Of a stretch of 64,000 bases of DNA, positions 16,054 through 24,488 are shown in pieces; position 1 is the stretch's first letter, and every line of letters begins with the position of its first letter. Under the pieces are notes generated by a model that was given only the letters and a program-made list of their open reading frames with translations, searched no databases and had not been told where the DNA came from. The stretch is taken from contig SWDM01000016.1 of assembly GCA_005116835.1 (NCBI GenBank), positions 376,351 to 440,350 of the forward strand. Reading direction: 5' to 3'. This stretch comes from Nitrospira sp. Lineage in GTDB: Bacteria; Nitrospirota; Nitrospiria; Nitrospirales; Nitrospiraceae. The translations under genes and the position numbers were made by a program.

Positions 16054-16153
16054 TAGCTATCAGCCCTCAGATTTCAGCTCTCAGCGCTGAAATCACGGCA
16101 AGGCACTCGGAGGTTCTCGTTTCTCCTGGCTGAGGGCTGATCGCTGATAGCTG
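16054..16153. repeat. 7-bp-period inverted array upstream of an exported-protein gene
   Basis: Left arm steps AGCTATC AGCCCTC AGATTTC, then AGCTCTC AGCGCTG; right arm 16130-16153 is CTGAGGGCTGATCGCTGATA, then GCTG, the reverse complement of the left pattern. A nested palindrome TTTCAGC-GCTGAAA lies at about 16072-16092. It fills most of the divergent gap between the methyltransferase and the exported-protein gene. Confidence 0.8.
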
Positions 16154-16205
16154 TCGGCTTTTCCTGCTCCTTGACAGCCTCCATCGGCCAGTGTACCAAG
16201 AGAAG

Positions 16206-16832
16206 ATGACAAAAAGTACAAGACGAGCGAGACACATGGCAATCGCGACGGTCGTTGCCATGGCCCTCTCGGCGCTACCTGCGCCCCAAGCGGCAGAGCT
16301 GCCGATCACCCCCAATGCCCCTATCCCTGACTTTCAAAATCGCCTTCAAGACGTCACCCCCTACGATTTCGACGCCCCGCCGCAAGGCCTATTCCGCGCC
16401 ATTACGACAGCGGAAGGCTTCGATGAGGAGCTGGGATTTCACCGTTCGCATGAAATCGTGCCGGTCAAACCGACCGACCGATTCCGTTCCGATGCCCCGG
16501 CTGTTTACATTGTGTTCCATCTTCACCAGCATTATCAGGGCTTCCAAGTATTCGGACGCTGCTACCCGGAAGCCGTAGCCGGTCTCGATCCTAACGTCAT
16601 GATCGGCCACGATGCCATGCAGGTTGCGCTCGAAGATGACAGCGGCTATCTTACCTTCTCCCCTCCACGAGATACCTGGAAACCCGGACGATACAAAGTG
16701 GAAATTCACGTGGGAGAACAGATCAACGAGATGAGTCTCATGGGCACGATGCGCTTCACGGTCGTGGCGCCGTCAGCAGATAGCGGGAATCGCGAGAAGA
16801 ACGTTGAAAGCGAAACTGGCAAGACTCGATGA
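16206..16832 (+). CDS. Exported protein of unknown function
   Basis: A 208-aa protein with a signal peptide (MTKSTRRARHMAIATVVAMA, cleavage near PQAA-E at residue 30). The mature domain is beta-rich and contains FHLHQHYQGFQVFGRCYPE near residues 105-123 and SPPRDTWKPGRYKVEIHVGE near 158-177, a pattern like an immunoglobulin-fold or intracellular chaperone-like domain that senses a ligand; the family is not known to me. ATG 16206 has AAGAGAAG directly upstream. Its predicted location is periplasm or outer-membrane face. It is followed 180 bp later by the glycosyltransferase gene on the same strand. Confidence 0.75.
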   Translation: MTKSTRRARHMAIATVVAMALSALPAPQAAELPITPNAPIPDFQNRLQDVTPYDFDAPPQGLFRAITTAEGFDEELGFHRSHEIVPVKPTDRFRSDAPAVYIVFHLHQHYQGFQVFGRCYPEAVAGLDPNVMIGHDAMQVALEDDSGYLTFSPPRDTWKPGRYKVEIHVGEQINEMSLMGTMRFTVVAPSADSGNREKNVESETGKTR

Positions 16833-17013
16833 GCCTGCGAAATCGCCAGTCCCGCATGCCTCACAGATCGCCGTTTCTCACATATCTCACTACTCTCGAT
16901 CGCCTTGTGCGCGGCATGGTCCGCGCCGCGTCGTTTGACGCTCCCTCCGTCATTCTGTAGAATGCCCGCGTGAGTGTCTGGATCCCCTTCTGCGTCAGGA
17001 ATATCTGCCCCGC

Positions 17014-17748
17014 ATGACCGTTCCATCCCACCCATGGGCCTCCGTGATCATCCCCATTAAGGATGAACGAGAAAATCTCGTTCCACTGATTGAGGGGCTG
17101 ATGACCGTCATGAGTTCTCACGCGACTTCTCAGACTCGGCCGTTTGAAATTATTTTTGTGGACGATGGCAGCAGCGACGGCAGCAGCGAAGAACTGGACC
17201 GTCTGGCCGGGCAATACCCTCAGGTTCGGGTGTTCCACCTCGACAGAAATTACGGCAAGACCTGCGCGCTCGATGCGGGATTCAGCCAATCCTTCGGAGA
17301 CATCATCATCCAAATCGACGGCGACCTTCAGCAGGACAGTGCAGACATCCTGAAACTTCTTCCCCATACTGAGACTCACGATCTTGTATGCGGATGGAGG
17401 CTGGAGCGGCAAGACGGCCTGGTGAAAAAGCTCTCGTCCCGGATCGCCAACCGTGTGCGGAACTTCTTTACTCACGATGGCGTCCACGATACGGGATGCC
17501 CGCTTAAAGTATTTCGGCGATCGGTGCTGGAACGATTACGGCTCTTCGAGGGCATGCACCGGTTCTTTCCCGCGCTTGCGCTTATGCACGGGTTCACGGT
17601 TACGGAGGTGCGGGTCCGGCATTACCCGCGCATTCACGGTATCTCCAAGTATGGCATGGGCAACCGATTATTCAAATCGCTCTACGATCTGATTGCCGTA
17701 CGATGGATGCAAGACAGAGTATTGCGGTATTCGTTCCGAGATAAGTGA
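17014..17748 (+). CDS. Family 2 glycosyltransferase, polyprenyl-phosphate sugar synthase type
   Basis: A 244-aa GT-A fold enzyme with no C-terminal membrane helices. Motifs: VIIPIKDERENL near residue 11, the nucleotide-binding EIIFVDDGSSDGS near 47, the acceptor Asp region QIDGDLQQD near 94, and DTGCPLKVFRR near 163. These match the DPM1/ArnC group that load a sugar onto a polyprenyl phosphate on the cytoplasmic face. With LAB_N and ArnT-like genes directly downstream, it probably makes the lipid-linked sugar that the GT39 enzyme transfers to lipid A or another envelope acceptor. The sugar cannot be read from sequence. Confidence 0.9.
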   Translation: MTVPSHPWASVIIPIKDERENLVPLIEGLMTVMSSHATSQTRPFEIIFVDDGSSDGSSEELDRLAGQYPQVRVFHLDRNYGKTCALDAGFSQSFGDIIIQIDGDLQQDSADILKLLPHTETHDLVCGWRLERQDGLVKKLSSRIANRVRNFFTHDGVHDTGCPLKVFRRSVLERLRLFEGMHRFFPALALMHGFTVTEVRVRHYPRIHGISKYGMGNRLFKSLYDLIAVRWMQDRVLRYSFRDK

Positions 17749-17770
17749 CAATGATTGATCTATGAAACCC

Positions 17771-17795
17771 CATACTGAGCACTCAGCACTGTGCG
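17771..17795. repeat. Short 7-bp-period array before the LAB_N gene
   Basis: TGAGCAC TCAGCAC lies directly upstream of the LAB_N start codon and occupies the place where a ribosome-binding site would be expected. It is a small member of the 7-bp-period class. Confidence 0.6.
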
Positions 17796-17798
17796 AAT

Positions 17799-18089
17799 AT
17801 GAGCCTTGAGAATATTTGGCTCGCTATCGGATTTCTCGGCCAAGGGCTGTTTTTCGGCCGCTGGGTGGTCCAATGGATTGCCTCTGAAAAAAAAGCGGAG
17901 AGCCAGGTTCCCGTGTCGTTTTGGTACATGAGCCTGATCGGCGGGCTCATCACGCTCGCCTATGCGATCTATCGGGCAGATCCGGTCTTCATCGCTGGCC
18001 AAAGCATCGGATCGGTCGTGTACGTTCGCAATCTGATGCTGATCTCGCGCGCAAGCCAGACGAACCGGCCGGCCAACCCTTCCTCTTAA
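17799..18089 (+). CDS. LAB_N domain membrane protein (lipid-A-disaccharide synthase N-terminal domain)
   Basis: A 96-aa protein with three membrane helices (IWLAIGFLGQGLFFGRWVV; VSFWYMSLIGGLITLAYAIY; PVFIAGQSIGSVVYVRNLML). FGRWVVQWI and PVSFWYMSLIGG are the LAB_N signature. This small domain is found fused to LpxB or as a stand-alone gene next to ArnC/ArnT-like glycosyltransferases, as here. It is thought to help sugar-lipid handling at the inner membrane. It lacks an evident Shine-Dalgarno, perhaps because a repeat sits upstream. Confidence 0.93.
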   Translation: MSLENIWLAIGFLGQGLFFGRWVVQWIASEKKAESQVPVSFWYMSLIGGLITLAYAIYRADPVFIAGQSIGSVVYVRNLMLISRASQTNRPANPSS

Positions 18090-18146
18090 CTTGTTGCAAT
18101 CTAACCCGCACAACACACACCGGCGCCACACAACTTGAACGATTCT

Positions 18147-19883
18147 ATGACCACAAGCGACCGTTCTCCCCATGCACTGCTCCTTCTCGCCCTCCTCCTC
18201 CTGTCGGGACTGTTGTTCTTCTTGGGGCTCGGCGACCTAGGGTTAACCGACCGCGACGAGGGCCGGAACGCCGAAGCCGGACGCGAAATGTTCGAGTCCG
18301 GGGATCGCTTGACGCCGACCTTCAACGGCGAGCTACGCGTCGCAAAACCTGTATTTCTCTATTGGTTGATGGAGCAGTCGTACCGCCTGTTCGGTGTCAA
18401 CGAGTTCGCCGCGCGATTCCCCTCTGGCCTCTTCGGCGTAGGCTTGATCCTCATGCACTATCTGTTTCTGGCGCGCCAGCGCGATCGAACCGTCGCGCTC
18501 TTCGGCGGCTTGATGCTCCTGCTCAATCTGGAAATCCTTGGGCTCGGACGCATGGCGCTGACCGATAGCGTCTTGATTTTTTTTACCACGGCCTCGCTGT
18601 ACGGATTCTGGCTGGGGCTGCATGGAGAGGGAGGCCTCCGTCGATGGATCTGGATGTTTTATGTCGGCATGGCGATTGCCACGTTGACAAAGGGACCAGT
18701 CGGGTTCGCCGTCCCCCTCATTGTCGCGGCAATCTACCTCACCTGGACACGCCGATGGCATGAGTATTGGCAGAAGGGTGTTCCTCTGGCGGGCATGGCG
18801 CTATTTACCCTGCTCGCAGCCCCCTGGTACGCGGCCATGTTCATTGTGCATGGCAATGCCTATGCCTCAGGCGCAAAGGCCCATACGATCGGCCGTTTCC
18901 TGGCTCCGATGGAGGGGCACCAAGGCACAATCTTCTTCTACCTCCCGGTGGTGCTCTTAGGCTTCTTTCCTTGGAGCGCGCTCCTGCCGGTCCCGCTCTA
19001 CCGCACACTCAAAGAGTGGTATCTCATACGCCGCGAGCGCACGCGCCCCGACCAGGCAGGAGCATCTGAACTCGACCTCTTTGCGGCCCTATGGCTTGTG
19101 GGCGTCTTTGTATTCTTTACGGCCTCTGCAACCCGCCTTCCGCACTACATTGGCCCCCTGTTTCCCGCCGCCGCTATATTGACAGCCTCGTATTGGTCGA
19201 AGTGCCTGGACGATCCGGAGACAAAAGGGATTCGGGGTTCCATTCATCTTATGATGGGGGTGGGATATCTCTTGGCGATTGCATTTGCTTCCCTCCCGAC
19301 ACTCTATGCGACCTATGCCTCCAAGATGGTGCGGGAATTCCCCCTCGCCGGGCAGGTCGGTCTTGGCAGCGGTCCCTATCTGATCGCAAGCCTGTTGTTA
19401 TGCGGAATGGCCCTGGTGGGATATCTCGGCTTGAACGATGAACGGCGTGGAGGAGCATTTTGGGCGGCAGGGGCTACCTTAGCCGGTCTGGTTCTGATCG
19501 TGATAGTGATCGCGGTTCCTCACATGAATCGATATGTAGTCGCGCCTCCGCAGGAACTCGCCTATGCTGCGGGGCTGAACCTGGCTCCTCAGGACCAATT
19601 CATCGCCTATGGCACGACGAGACCCTCGTCCGTATTTTATTCGAAACGTAAGACGCTCTTTGTACCATTTGGGGAAGAAGACAAGATACGAGCGGCACTG
19701 AAGGAACCCAACAAAGTGATAATTCTCTTACCGGAAAGCGCACAGTCGAAGTTGCCGGCGGAAACAGTCGGACTGGTCCCCATCTTAAAACGCTACGGCT
19801 ATGTGCTGCTGTCTAACCAACCGATGGTGACGATTCCAGAAGGCGCAACTCCACCGCCGGCACCTACCATTCTCGGCCATTAA
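18147..19883 (+). CDS. Family 39 glycosyltransferase (ArnT-like)
   Basis: A 578-aa polytopic inner-membrane enzyme of the GT-C fold. The first helix (LLLLALLLLSGLLFFLGLG) is followed by the periplasmic motif LTDRDEGRNAEAGREMF near residues 30-46, equivalent to the DE-x-RYAE active-site loop of ArnT. About twelve hydrophobic helices follow, then a soluble C-terminal domain. It should move a sugar from polyprenyl phosphate to lipid A (or a protein) on the periplasmic face. Together with the two genes upstream it forms a compact lipid A glycosylation unit. ATG 18147 is preferred over TTG 18135. Which sugar is used is unknown. Confidence 0.9.
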   Translation: MTTSDRSPHALLLLALLLLSGLLFFLGLGDLGLTDRDEGRNAEAGREMFESGDRLTPTFNGELRVAKPVFLYWLMEQSYRLFGVNEFAARFPSGLFGVGLILMHYLFLARQRDRTVALFGGLMLLLNLEILGLGRMALTDSVLIFFTTASLYGFWLGLHGEGGLRRWIWMFYVGMAIATLTKGPVGFAVPLIVAAIYLTWTRRWHEYWQKGVPLAGMALFTLLAAPWYAAMFIVHGNAYASGAKAHTIGRFLAPMEGHQGTIFFYLPVVLLGFFPWSALLPVPLYRTLKEWYLIRRERTRPDQAGASELDLFAALWLVGVFVFFTASATRLPHYIGPLFPAAAILTASYWSKCLDDPETKGIRGSIHLMMGVGYLLAIAFASLPTLYATYASKMVREFPLAGQVGLGSGPYLIASLLLCGMALVGYLGLNDERRGGAFWAAGATLAGLVLIVIVIAVPHMNRYVVAPPQELAYAAGLNLAPQDQFIAYGTTRPSSVFYSKRKTLFVPFGEEDKIRAALKEPNKVIILLPESAQSKLPAETVGLVPILKRYGYVLLSNQPMVTIPEGATPPPAPTILGH

Positions 19884-19885
19884 AC

Positions 19886-19978
19886 GGTTGATTTGGTTTG
19901 TCTGGTTTGTCTGGTTTATTTGGTTGAACGAAAATAACCAGATGAACCAAATCAACCGGAGAAACCAAACAAACCAGA
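19886..19978. repeat. 9-bp-period inverted array between convergent genes
   Basis: GGTTGATTTGGTTTGTCTGG at 19886-19905 pairs with its near-exact reverse complement at 19937-19956; the outer part steps TGGTTTGTC TGGTTTGTC, then TGGTTTATT. Bases 19956-19978 repeat the theme on the opposite strand. It lies between the convergent GT39 and PAP2 genes and could terminate both transcripts as an RNA hairpin. Confidence 0.8.
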
Positions 19979-21070
19979 CTACATCGGCACGATGCCCCTC
20001 AGAACATAACTGGCCCCCAAAACCAGCAACATAGCCGCAACGAACAGACCCTCTGCCATGGCAGCCCCTAACCCCACAGGACCTTCCGCGACTGGCTCAA
20101 CCTGACCGGTGAATCCCTCCAGCCAATGCGTTACACAAACGAGCAGCACTGCGGTCGTGACGAATAGAGAGCCGGCCGTCATTCCCAACCCTAATCCTAC
20201 GAGACCTCGAGCCAACGACCCAGACAGCCAATCAGGACGCCATGACGATCGCATTGTCCAGACAACATGGCCCACAAGCCCCACCAGGGTGAGCACCAGA
20301 CCACTCCACAAGAGCGGTTGAAACGGCCAGACTTCAGACGGAAGATGCACGATGGTCCAGACGAGCGCGAGCGTCGCGACGAAAAACGGTGTCATTCGAC
20401 GGATAGCGACGCCGGCAGATGCATACCAGTCACGCCAAGGGTGGACTGCCATCATCCCCATGATGCAACCAAGGGCAGCCCCTCCTGCCACGTCGGTCAG
20501 ATAGTGAGACCCGCGAATGATCCGACTGGCGGCTATGGCCACCGCCACAGCGAGAAGGGGCCATCTCACTCGTGGGAATTTGGCGGCTAGCACCGTGGCG
20601 ACCGCGAACGCCGCCGCCGCGTGACCGGAAGGGAACGAGTCCCAGCCGCTGCCGCTGACAGGGGAAAGTTCGATGTTGCCGGCATGCATAAACTTGGGGC
20701 GAGGGCGGCCAATGGCATGTTTCAAGATATTGGCGCTCAACGCGGCAAGACCGTGCGCGATGAGGCTCTGCCATCCGGCATCTTTCCACTGCGGATGTTT
20801 CAATCCGTACCCGACCGCCAGCAACGCAAGGCTCAGTACGACAAGAGACTCCCCCTTGCCCAGACGGTCGCCGATATTGCTGAGCTGAGCTAGCCAGGGA
20901 TTGGTAAGGCGATCCATGTGAAGATCGTTGAGGGAACGGACGAACCTGGTCAGCGGCACGTCCCATTCGAATAGCCCCACGAAGGCAAGGGTGAGCGCGC
21001 AGACGGAGAGGAAAACGGCTGCAACCGACGTGAATCGTGAATCGTAAATCGTGAATCGTGGGAGAGCCAT
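19979..21070 (-). CDS. PAP2 family lipid phosphatase
   Basis: A 363-aa inner-membrane phosphatase with the full PAP2 triad: KHAIGRPRP near residue 116, SFPSGHAAAAF near 144, and SRIIRGSHYLTDVAGG near 184, giving the catalytic His residues. At least eight hydrophobic helices. Such enzymes hydrolyse lipid phosphates, for example undecaprenyl pyrophosphate or lipid A phosphate; the convergent lipid A glycosylation genes fit either. The first 15 residues (ALPRFTIYDSRFTS) come from a 7-bp tandem repeat, and no ribosome-binding site is seen at ATG 21070, so the N-terminus may be a repeat-derived extension. A downstream in-frame start cannot be excluded. Confidence 0.92.
   Translation of the reverse strand: MALPRFTIYDSRFTSVAAVFLSVCALTLAFVGLFEWDVPLTRFVRSLNDLHMDRLTNPWLAQLSNIGDRLGKGESLVVLSLALLAVGYGLKHPQWKDAGWQSLIAHGLAALSANILKHAIGRPRPKFMHAGNIELSPVSGSGWDSFPSGHAAAAFAVATVLAAKFPRVRWPLLAVAVAIAASRIIRGSHYLTDVAGGAALGCIMGMMAVHPWRDWYASAGVAIRRMTPFFVATLALVWTIVHLPSEVWPFQPLLWSGLVLTLVGLVGHVVWTMRSSWRPDWLSGSLARGLVGLGLGMTAGSLFVTTAVLLVCVTHWLEGFTGQVEPVAEGPVGLGAAMAEGLFVAAMLLVLGASYVLRGIVPM
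21029..21061. repeat. Tandem 7-bp repeat at the 5' end of the PAP2 gene
   Basis: GTG followed by AATCGTG AATCGTA, then AATCGTG AATCGTG; it encodes the RFTIYDSRFT peptide in the minus-strand gene. A looser echo, CGTTAACGACTC and TTAACGATTAACG, sits at 21088-21112. Confidence 0.9.
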
Positions 21071-21117
21071 GAAAATCGGTCTACACGTTAACGACTCACA
21101 TTTAACGATTAACGGCG

Positions 21118-22245
21118 TTACGGAACCCAGTCGGCGAGAAAGACATTGAATTCGCCAGGGGCCTTGGTCAGCCGATCCGAGACCCAGACCAGCCTGCGAC
21201 CATCCGGCGAGAACATGGGGAAACTATTGAACTGTCCGTCGAACGTAAGACGTTCAAGGCCCTGGCCGTCCTCGCCAATCCCGTAGAGATGGAAACTTGG
21301 CCTGCCCCCCTCGCCCTTCGTTTCAATATTCGATGAAAAGATGATCCGTTTGCCGTCGGGAAAATAGAATGGCGAGAAGTTCGACGCGCCATTCGACGTG
21401 ACCGGACGCTGGCCGCTTCCATCCGCATTCATCACGAAAATGTCAAGTTGCCCCGGCTCCACCAGGCTCTGCTTGAGCAAGTCCTTGTACTTGTCGATTT
21501 CTGCCTGATCGGTGGGATGCGCTGCCCGGTAGACAATGCGCTTACTATCCGGCGAAAAGAACGCTCCGCCGTCGTAGCCGATATCGCTCGTCAGCCGCCG
21601 CGGTTTCGAGCCATCAAGATTCATGGCATATAGATCCAAGTCCCCGTCTTTCACAGACGTCCACACGATCGTCTTCCCGTCCGGAGATATCGTCGCCTCG
21701 GCATCGTAGCCAGGCGTGGAGGTTAGTCGCTGCAGCTCCTGTCCATCGAGACCTACGGCATAGATATCGTAGTCGTCCAGAGCCCAGCGATAGGCCCCCT
21801 CCCGCTTCGGCTTCGGCGGACAGTTCGGCCCAGACGCATGGGTCGACGAATAAAGCACGCGGCGATCGCCAGGGAAAAAATATCCGCATGTCGTAGCGCC
21901 CGTGCCGGCGCTTACCAATCGAACGGTGTCGTTCTCCAAATCCATCACATACATCTGATAACAACCCAGCCCGGTGTCGGCTGGTTTGAGCGTGGCCGCG
22001 TTAGGGCCTTTAGTCCAATCGTTCGTGGATTGGAAAATCAATTTGGTTCCGCTGAAGGAAAAGTAAGCTTCGGCATTCTGCCGGCCCACCGTGAGCTGGC
22101 GAATATTTTTCAGATGCCGCTCAGCCTGGTGAGCGGGAACCGCCAGAGCCTTCGACCCAAGATCCTCTGCCAGCCCTGTTTGTGCTCCCAACAGGAGACA
22201 GACGAGTCCGGCCATACACCACTTACCGATTGGGATTGCCTGCAT
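21118..22245 (-). CDS. PD40/TolB-like beta-propeller exported protein
   Basis: A 375-aa exported protein: signal peptide ending LGAQTGLAE (cleavage after residue 26 or so), then repeated WD40-like PD40 units of the TolB type, seen as SPDGKTIVW, SPDSKRIVY, FPDGKRIIF and SPDGRRLVW, each followed by a short DLDLYAMNLDG-like strand. It is therefore a six-bladed-type propeller without the TolB N-terminal domain. ATG 22245 has GGAGG 8-9 nt upstream. The gene start lies inside the 3' end of the upstream M1 peptidase gene (23-bp overlap), which argues for coordinated expression. It may be a periplasmic binding or peptidase-associated propeller. Confidence 0.9.
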   Translation of the reverse strand: MQAIPIGKWCMAGLVCLLLGAQTGLAEDLGSKALAVPAHQAERHLKNIRQLTVGRQNAEAYFSFSGTKLIFQSTNDWTKGPNAATLKPADTGLGCYQMYVMDLENDTVRLVSAGTGATTCGYFFPGDRRVLYSSTHASGPNCPPKPKREGAYRWALDDYDIYAVGLDGQELQRLTSTPGYDAEATISPDGKTIVWTSVKDGDLDLYAMNLDGSKPRRLTSDIGYDGGAFFSPDSKRIVYRAAHPTDQAEIDKYKDLLKQSLVEPGQLDIFVMNADGSGQRPVTSNGASNFSPFYFPDGKRIIFSSNIETKGEGGRPSFHLYGIGEDGQGLERLTFDGQFNSFPMFSPDGRRLVWVSDRLTKAPGEFNVFLADWVP

Positions 22246-24478
22246 CGAAACGCACCTCCATGCGATCAGTTGCAAACGGCCACTCCCCGCGGGCAGTCAC
22301 CGCTCCATCTTTGAACAATACGTAACTGTTCCATCCGTAAAAAAAGAGCAGCCGCGCCACCTTCGCCACCGCCTGTGGTGAGGCCGCATACAATACTGTG
22401 ACAACGCTGCCTGGACGATCGACCCTGTGGCAACTGACCAGCAGAGCCAGCCCAGGCCCTTCATAGGGCGTCCCCATCACGGTGACGCCCCTGTCGCTCA
22501 GGGTTGTACGATCTCCGCAATGATTGGCCAGGATCGACTGAATCCTCGAACGGGATTCCGAACCGCCCAATATTAACACCGAACCTTCCTGAGGCAACAG
22601 TCCATCCTGCCCCAGCGAGACAATCGCCGTTCGCTCATTGACCGGCTTCTGCTGTTCCTGAGTCTCAATGCGCGCGACCACATCCCGAAACGGCGACGGA
22701 TGCCCAGGCTCATCCGTAAAGGCCGTCAGCACCGATCTCCGCCGATCAGTGACATAATGGTTAAGCACCGGCGCCAGCGATTGTCGAGGGATCCGCCGGA
22801 AGGCCATGAACTCCGGGTCGAGTTCGACTGTGATCGGCCGCGCCGGCAACGTCACGGAGATCGCCTCGCGCGGCGAATGTACCGGCACTGTCAACATCTG
22901 CTCCTGTCCACCTTCCATACGAATCCGTATCTGGAGGGGAAATCGGAAGGGCTTGTTCGATTGGACGATCGCGGCCTCAAGTTGAAAGGCGTACGGCGGC
23001 CCCGCCACCGGACGGGCGATTGCCTCCGAGAAAGACAGCACTGGCGCCCCCTCCCGCTCCGTCCATTGCGAAAAAAACCACCGGAGATCCTGACGGCTCT
23101 CTTCTGTAAACACTCGCTCAAGATCGCGCCACTCCGCATGCTTACCATGATAGCGCGTCATCAGGCTTTTAATGGCCCGCCAAAATATCTCCTCTCCGAC
23201 CTCCTGGCGCAGGAGGTGGAACGCCATAGCAGATTTTTGATAGCCGATAGCATTGTCGTGCTCATCCAGTTTCTGCGTGAATTGCGCAACCGGATAGTCC
23301 CGCTCCGGCGGCACATGGAGGTTGTAACTCTGCACCATCAGACGGCGCTGCTCCTGCGCCTGCGCGCGGTCTCCCGTCAATTCGTGCCAATAATAATTGG
23401 CCAGGTAGGTCGTCAGCCCTTCCACCCAATTCCCGCGCTCAGCGCGATTGAAGACATCGTTGCCGATCCACGAATGGACGATCTCGTGGCCGAGCGCATA
23501 GGGTTGCACATAGTGCCGCTTGATGATGCCGCTCCCCAGCAGGGTGAACGAGGGCATACCGAGCCCGCTCGCGAAGAAATTCTCTACCACGGCGAACTTG
23601 TCGAACGGATAGGGGCCCAACAGGGGAATATAGGCATCCAAGTAGCGCGCGGTGGCATCGAGATATTCGTCGGCCAGATGCGCATCTTCGGGGAAGAGAT
23701 AGGTCGAGAGCCGAATCTTCTGACCGGTCTTGGCCTTCCAGTCTCGAAGCGCTGTGACAAATGTATTCGCGACAAGCGTGAGGGCCTCGCTCGGCTGCGT
23801 CACGACCCAATCGGTCATCACCATTTTATCGTCTCGGCAGAGGCCGGCAGGACAAGGGCGCGATTCACCGGCCTTCCCCTGGGTTACGACTGTCCACCCC
23901 TCCGGCACGGCAACCAACAGATCGAAGGTGCTGAGCGATTCTGGGATATCGGGATACCAAGCACTCTCGCTGCTTATATAAACGCCTTCTGCTCCGATAT
24001 GTCCGGCAGTCTCGCTGGGTGTCACAAAACGAAGATGGCGAGGATCTCGCGGGGGATCATTGATGAGGCCATGGTAGTACACATCCAGCGTCACCGATCC
24101 GGCAGCCACGGATTGAGAAGGGATCAGGATTTGTTGCACCGAGTCCGGCGAAGATCCACGCTCGATTTCGAACGGTACATCCAGAAGCGAGACCTGCCCC
24201 TCAGCAGACGCGCGTATCAGTGTCAGGCGATCGACCTGGAGCGAGGGGGCAAGAGAGAAACGAATCGGACTCTTCTGCTGCGGCGCATCAAAGGTCAGCC
24301 GATCCTTGGCAATGAGGGTATGCTGGTCTGGGACGATCTCTACAAATAAGTCGTGATGCCGAATGACGGCTCGCGGCAGAACCGAATCGGCTGCGCAGGC
24401 AATACCAAGAGCCCCATGGCTAAGGAGCGCGGCGAGGAAGAGACAGGCAAAAGAGACTAGCGTTCGTCCGATCGGCAT
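22223..24478 (-). CDS. M1 family aminopeptidase-like metallopeptidase, exported
   Basis: A 751-aa protein with a signal peptide (SFACLFLAALLSHG near residues 9-22). The zinc site of gluzincins is present: HEIVHSWIGN near residue 330, with the third ligand Glu in NWVEGLTTYLA 18 residues later. The substrate-contact motif reads GLGMPSF where classical aminopeptidases have GAMEN, so substrate choice may differ. An N-terminal beta domain and a C-terminal extension (a strongly diverged region ending in a propeller-like or receptor-type module) flank it. ATG 24478 is used because an earlier in-frame TTG falls inside the response-regulator gene. The active site faces the periplasm. Confidence 0.85.
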   Translation of the reverse strand: MPIGRTLVSFACLFLAALLSHGALGIACAADSVLPRAVIRHHDLFVEIVPDQHTLIAKDRLTFDAPQQKSPIRFSLAPSLQVDRLTLIRASAEGQVSLLDVPFEIERGSSPDSVQQILIPSQSVAAGSVTLDVYYHGLINDPPRDPRHLRFVTPSETAGHIGAEGVYISSESAWYPDIPESLSTFDLLVAVPEGWTVVTQGKAGESRPCPAGLCRDDKMVMTDWVVTQPSEALTLVANTFVTALRDWKAKTGQKIRLSTYLFPEDAHLADEYLDATARYLDAYIPLLGPYPFDKFAVVENFFASGLGMPSFTLLGSGIIKRHYVQPYALGHEIVHSWIGNDVFNRAERGNWVEGLTTYLANYYWHELTGDRAQAQEQRRLMVQSYNLHVPPERDYPVAQFTQKLDEHDNAIGYQKSAMAFHLLRQEVGEEIFWRAIKSLMTRYHGKHAEWRDLERVFTEESRQDLRWFFSQWTEREGAPVLSFSEAIARPVAGPPYAFQLEAAIVQSNKPFRFPLQIRIRMEGGQEQMLTVPVHSPREAISVTLPARPITVELDPEFMAFRRIPRQSLAPVLNHYVTDRRRSVLTAFTDEPGHPSPFRDVVARIETQEQQKPVNERTAIVSLGQDGLLPQEGSVLILGGSESRSRIQSILANHCGDRTTLSDRGVTVMGTPYEGPGLALLVSCHRVDRPGSVVTVLYAASPQAVAKVARLLFFYGWNSYVLFKDGAVTARGEWPFATDRMEVRFDAGNPNR

Positions 24479-24488
24479 CGGAAGAGTT

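Noticed and set aside
22700-24349. 549-codon plus-strand open frame
   Set aside because: It is antisense to the M1 peptidase gene, which has a signal peptide and intact zinc motif. The antisense protein shows no domain and Arg-heavy composition typical of shadow frames in G+C-rich DNA.
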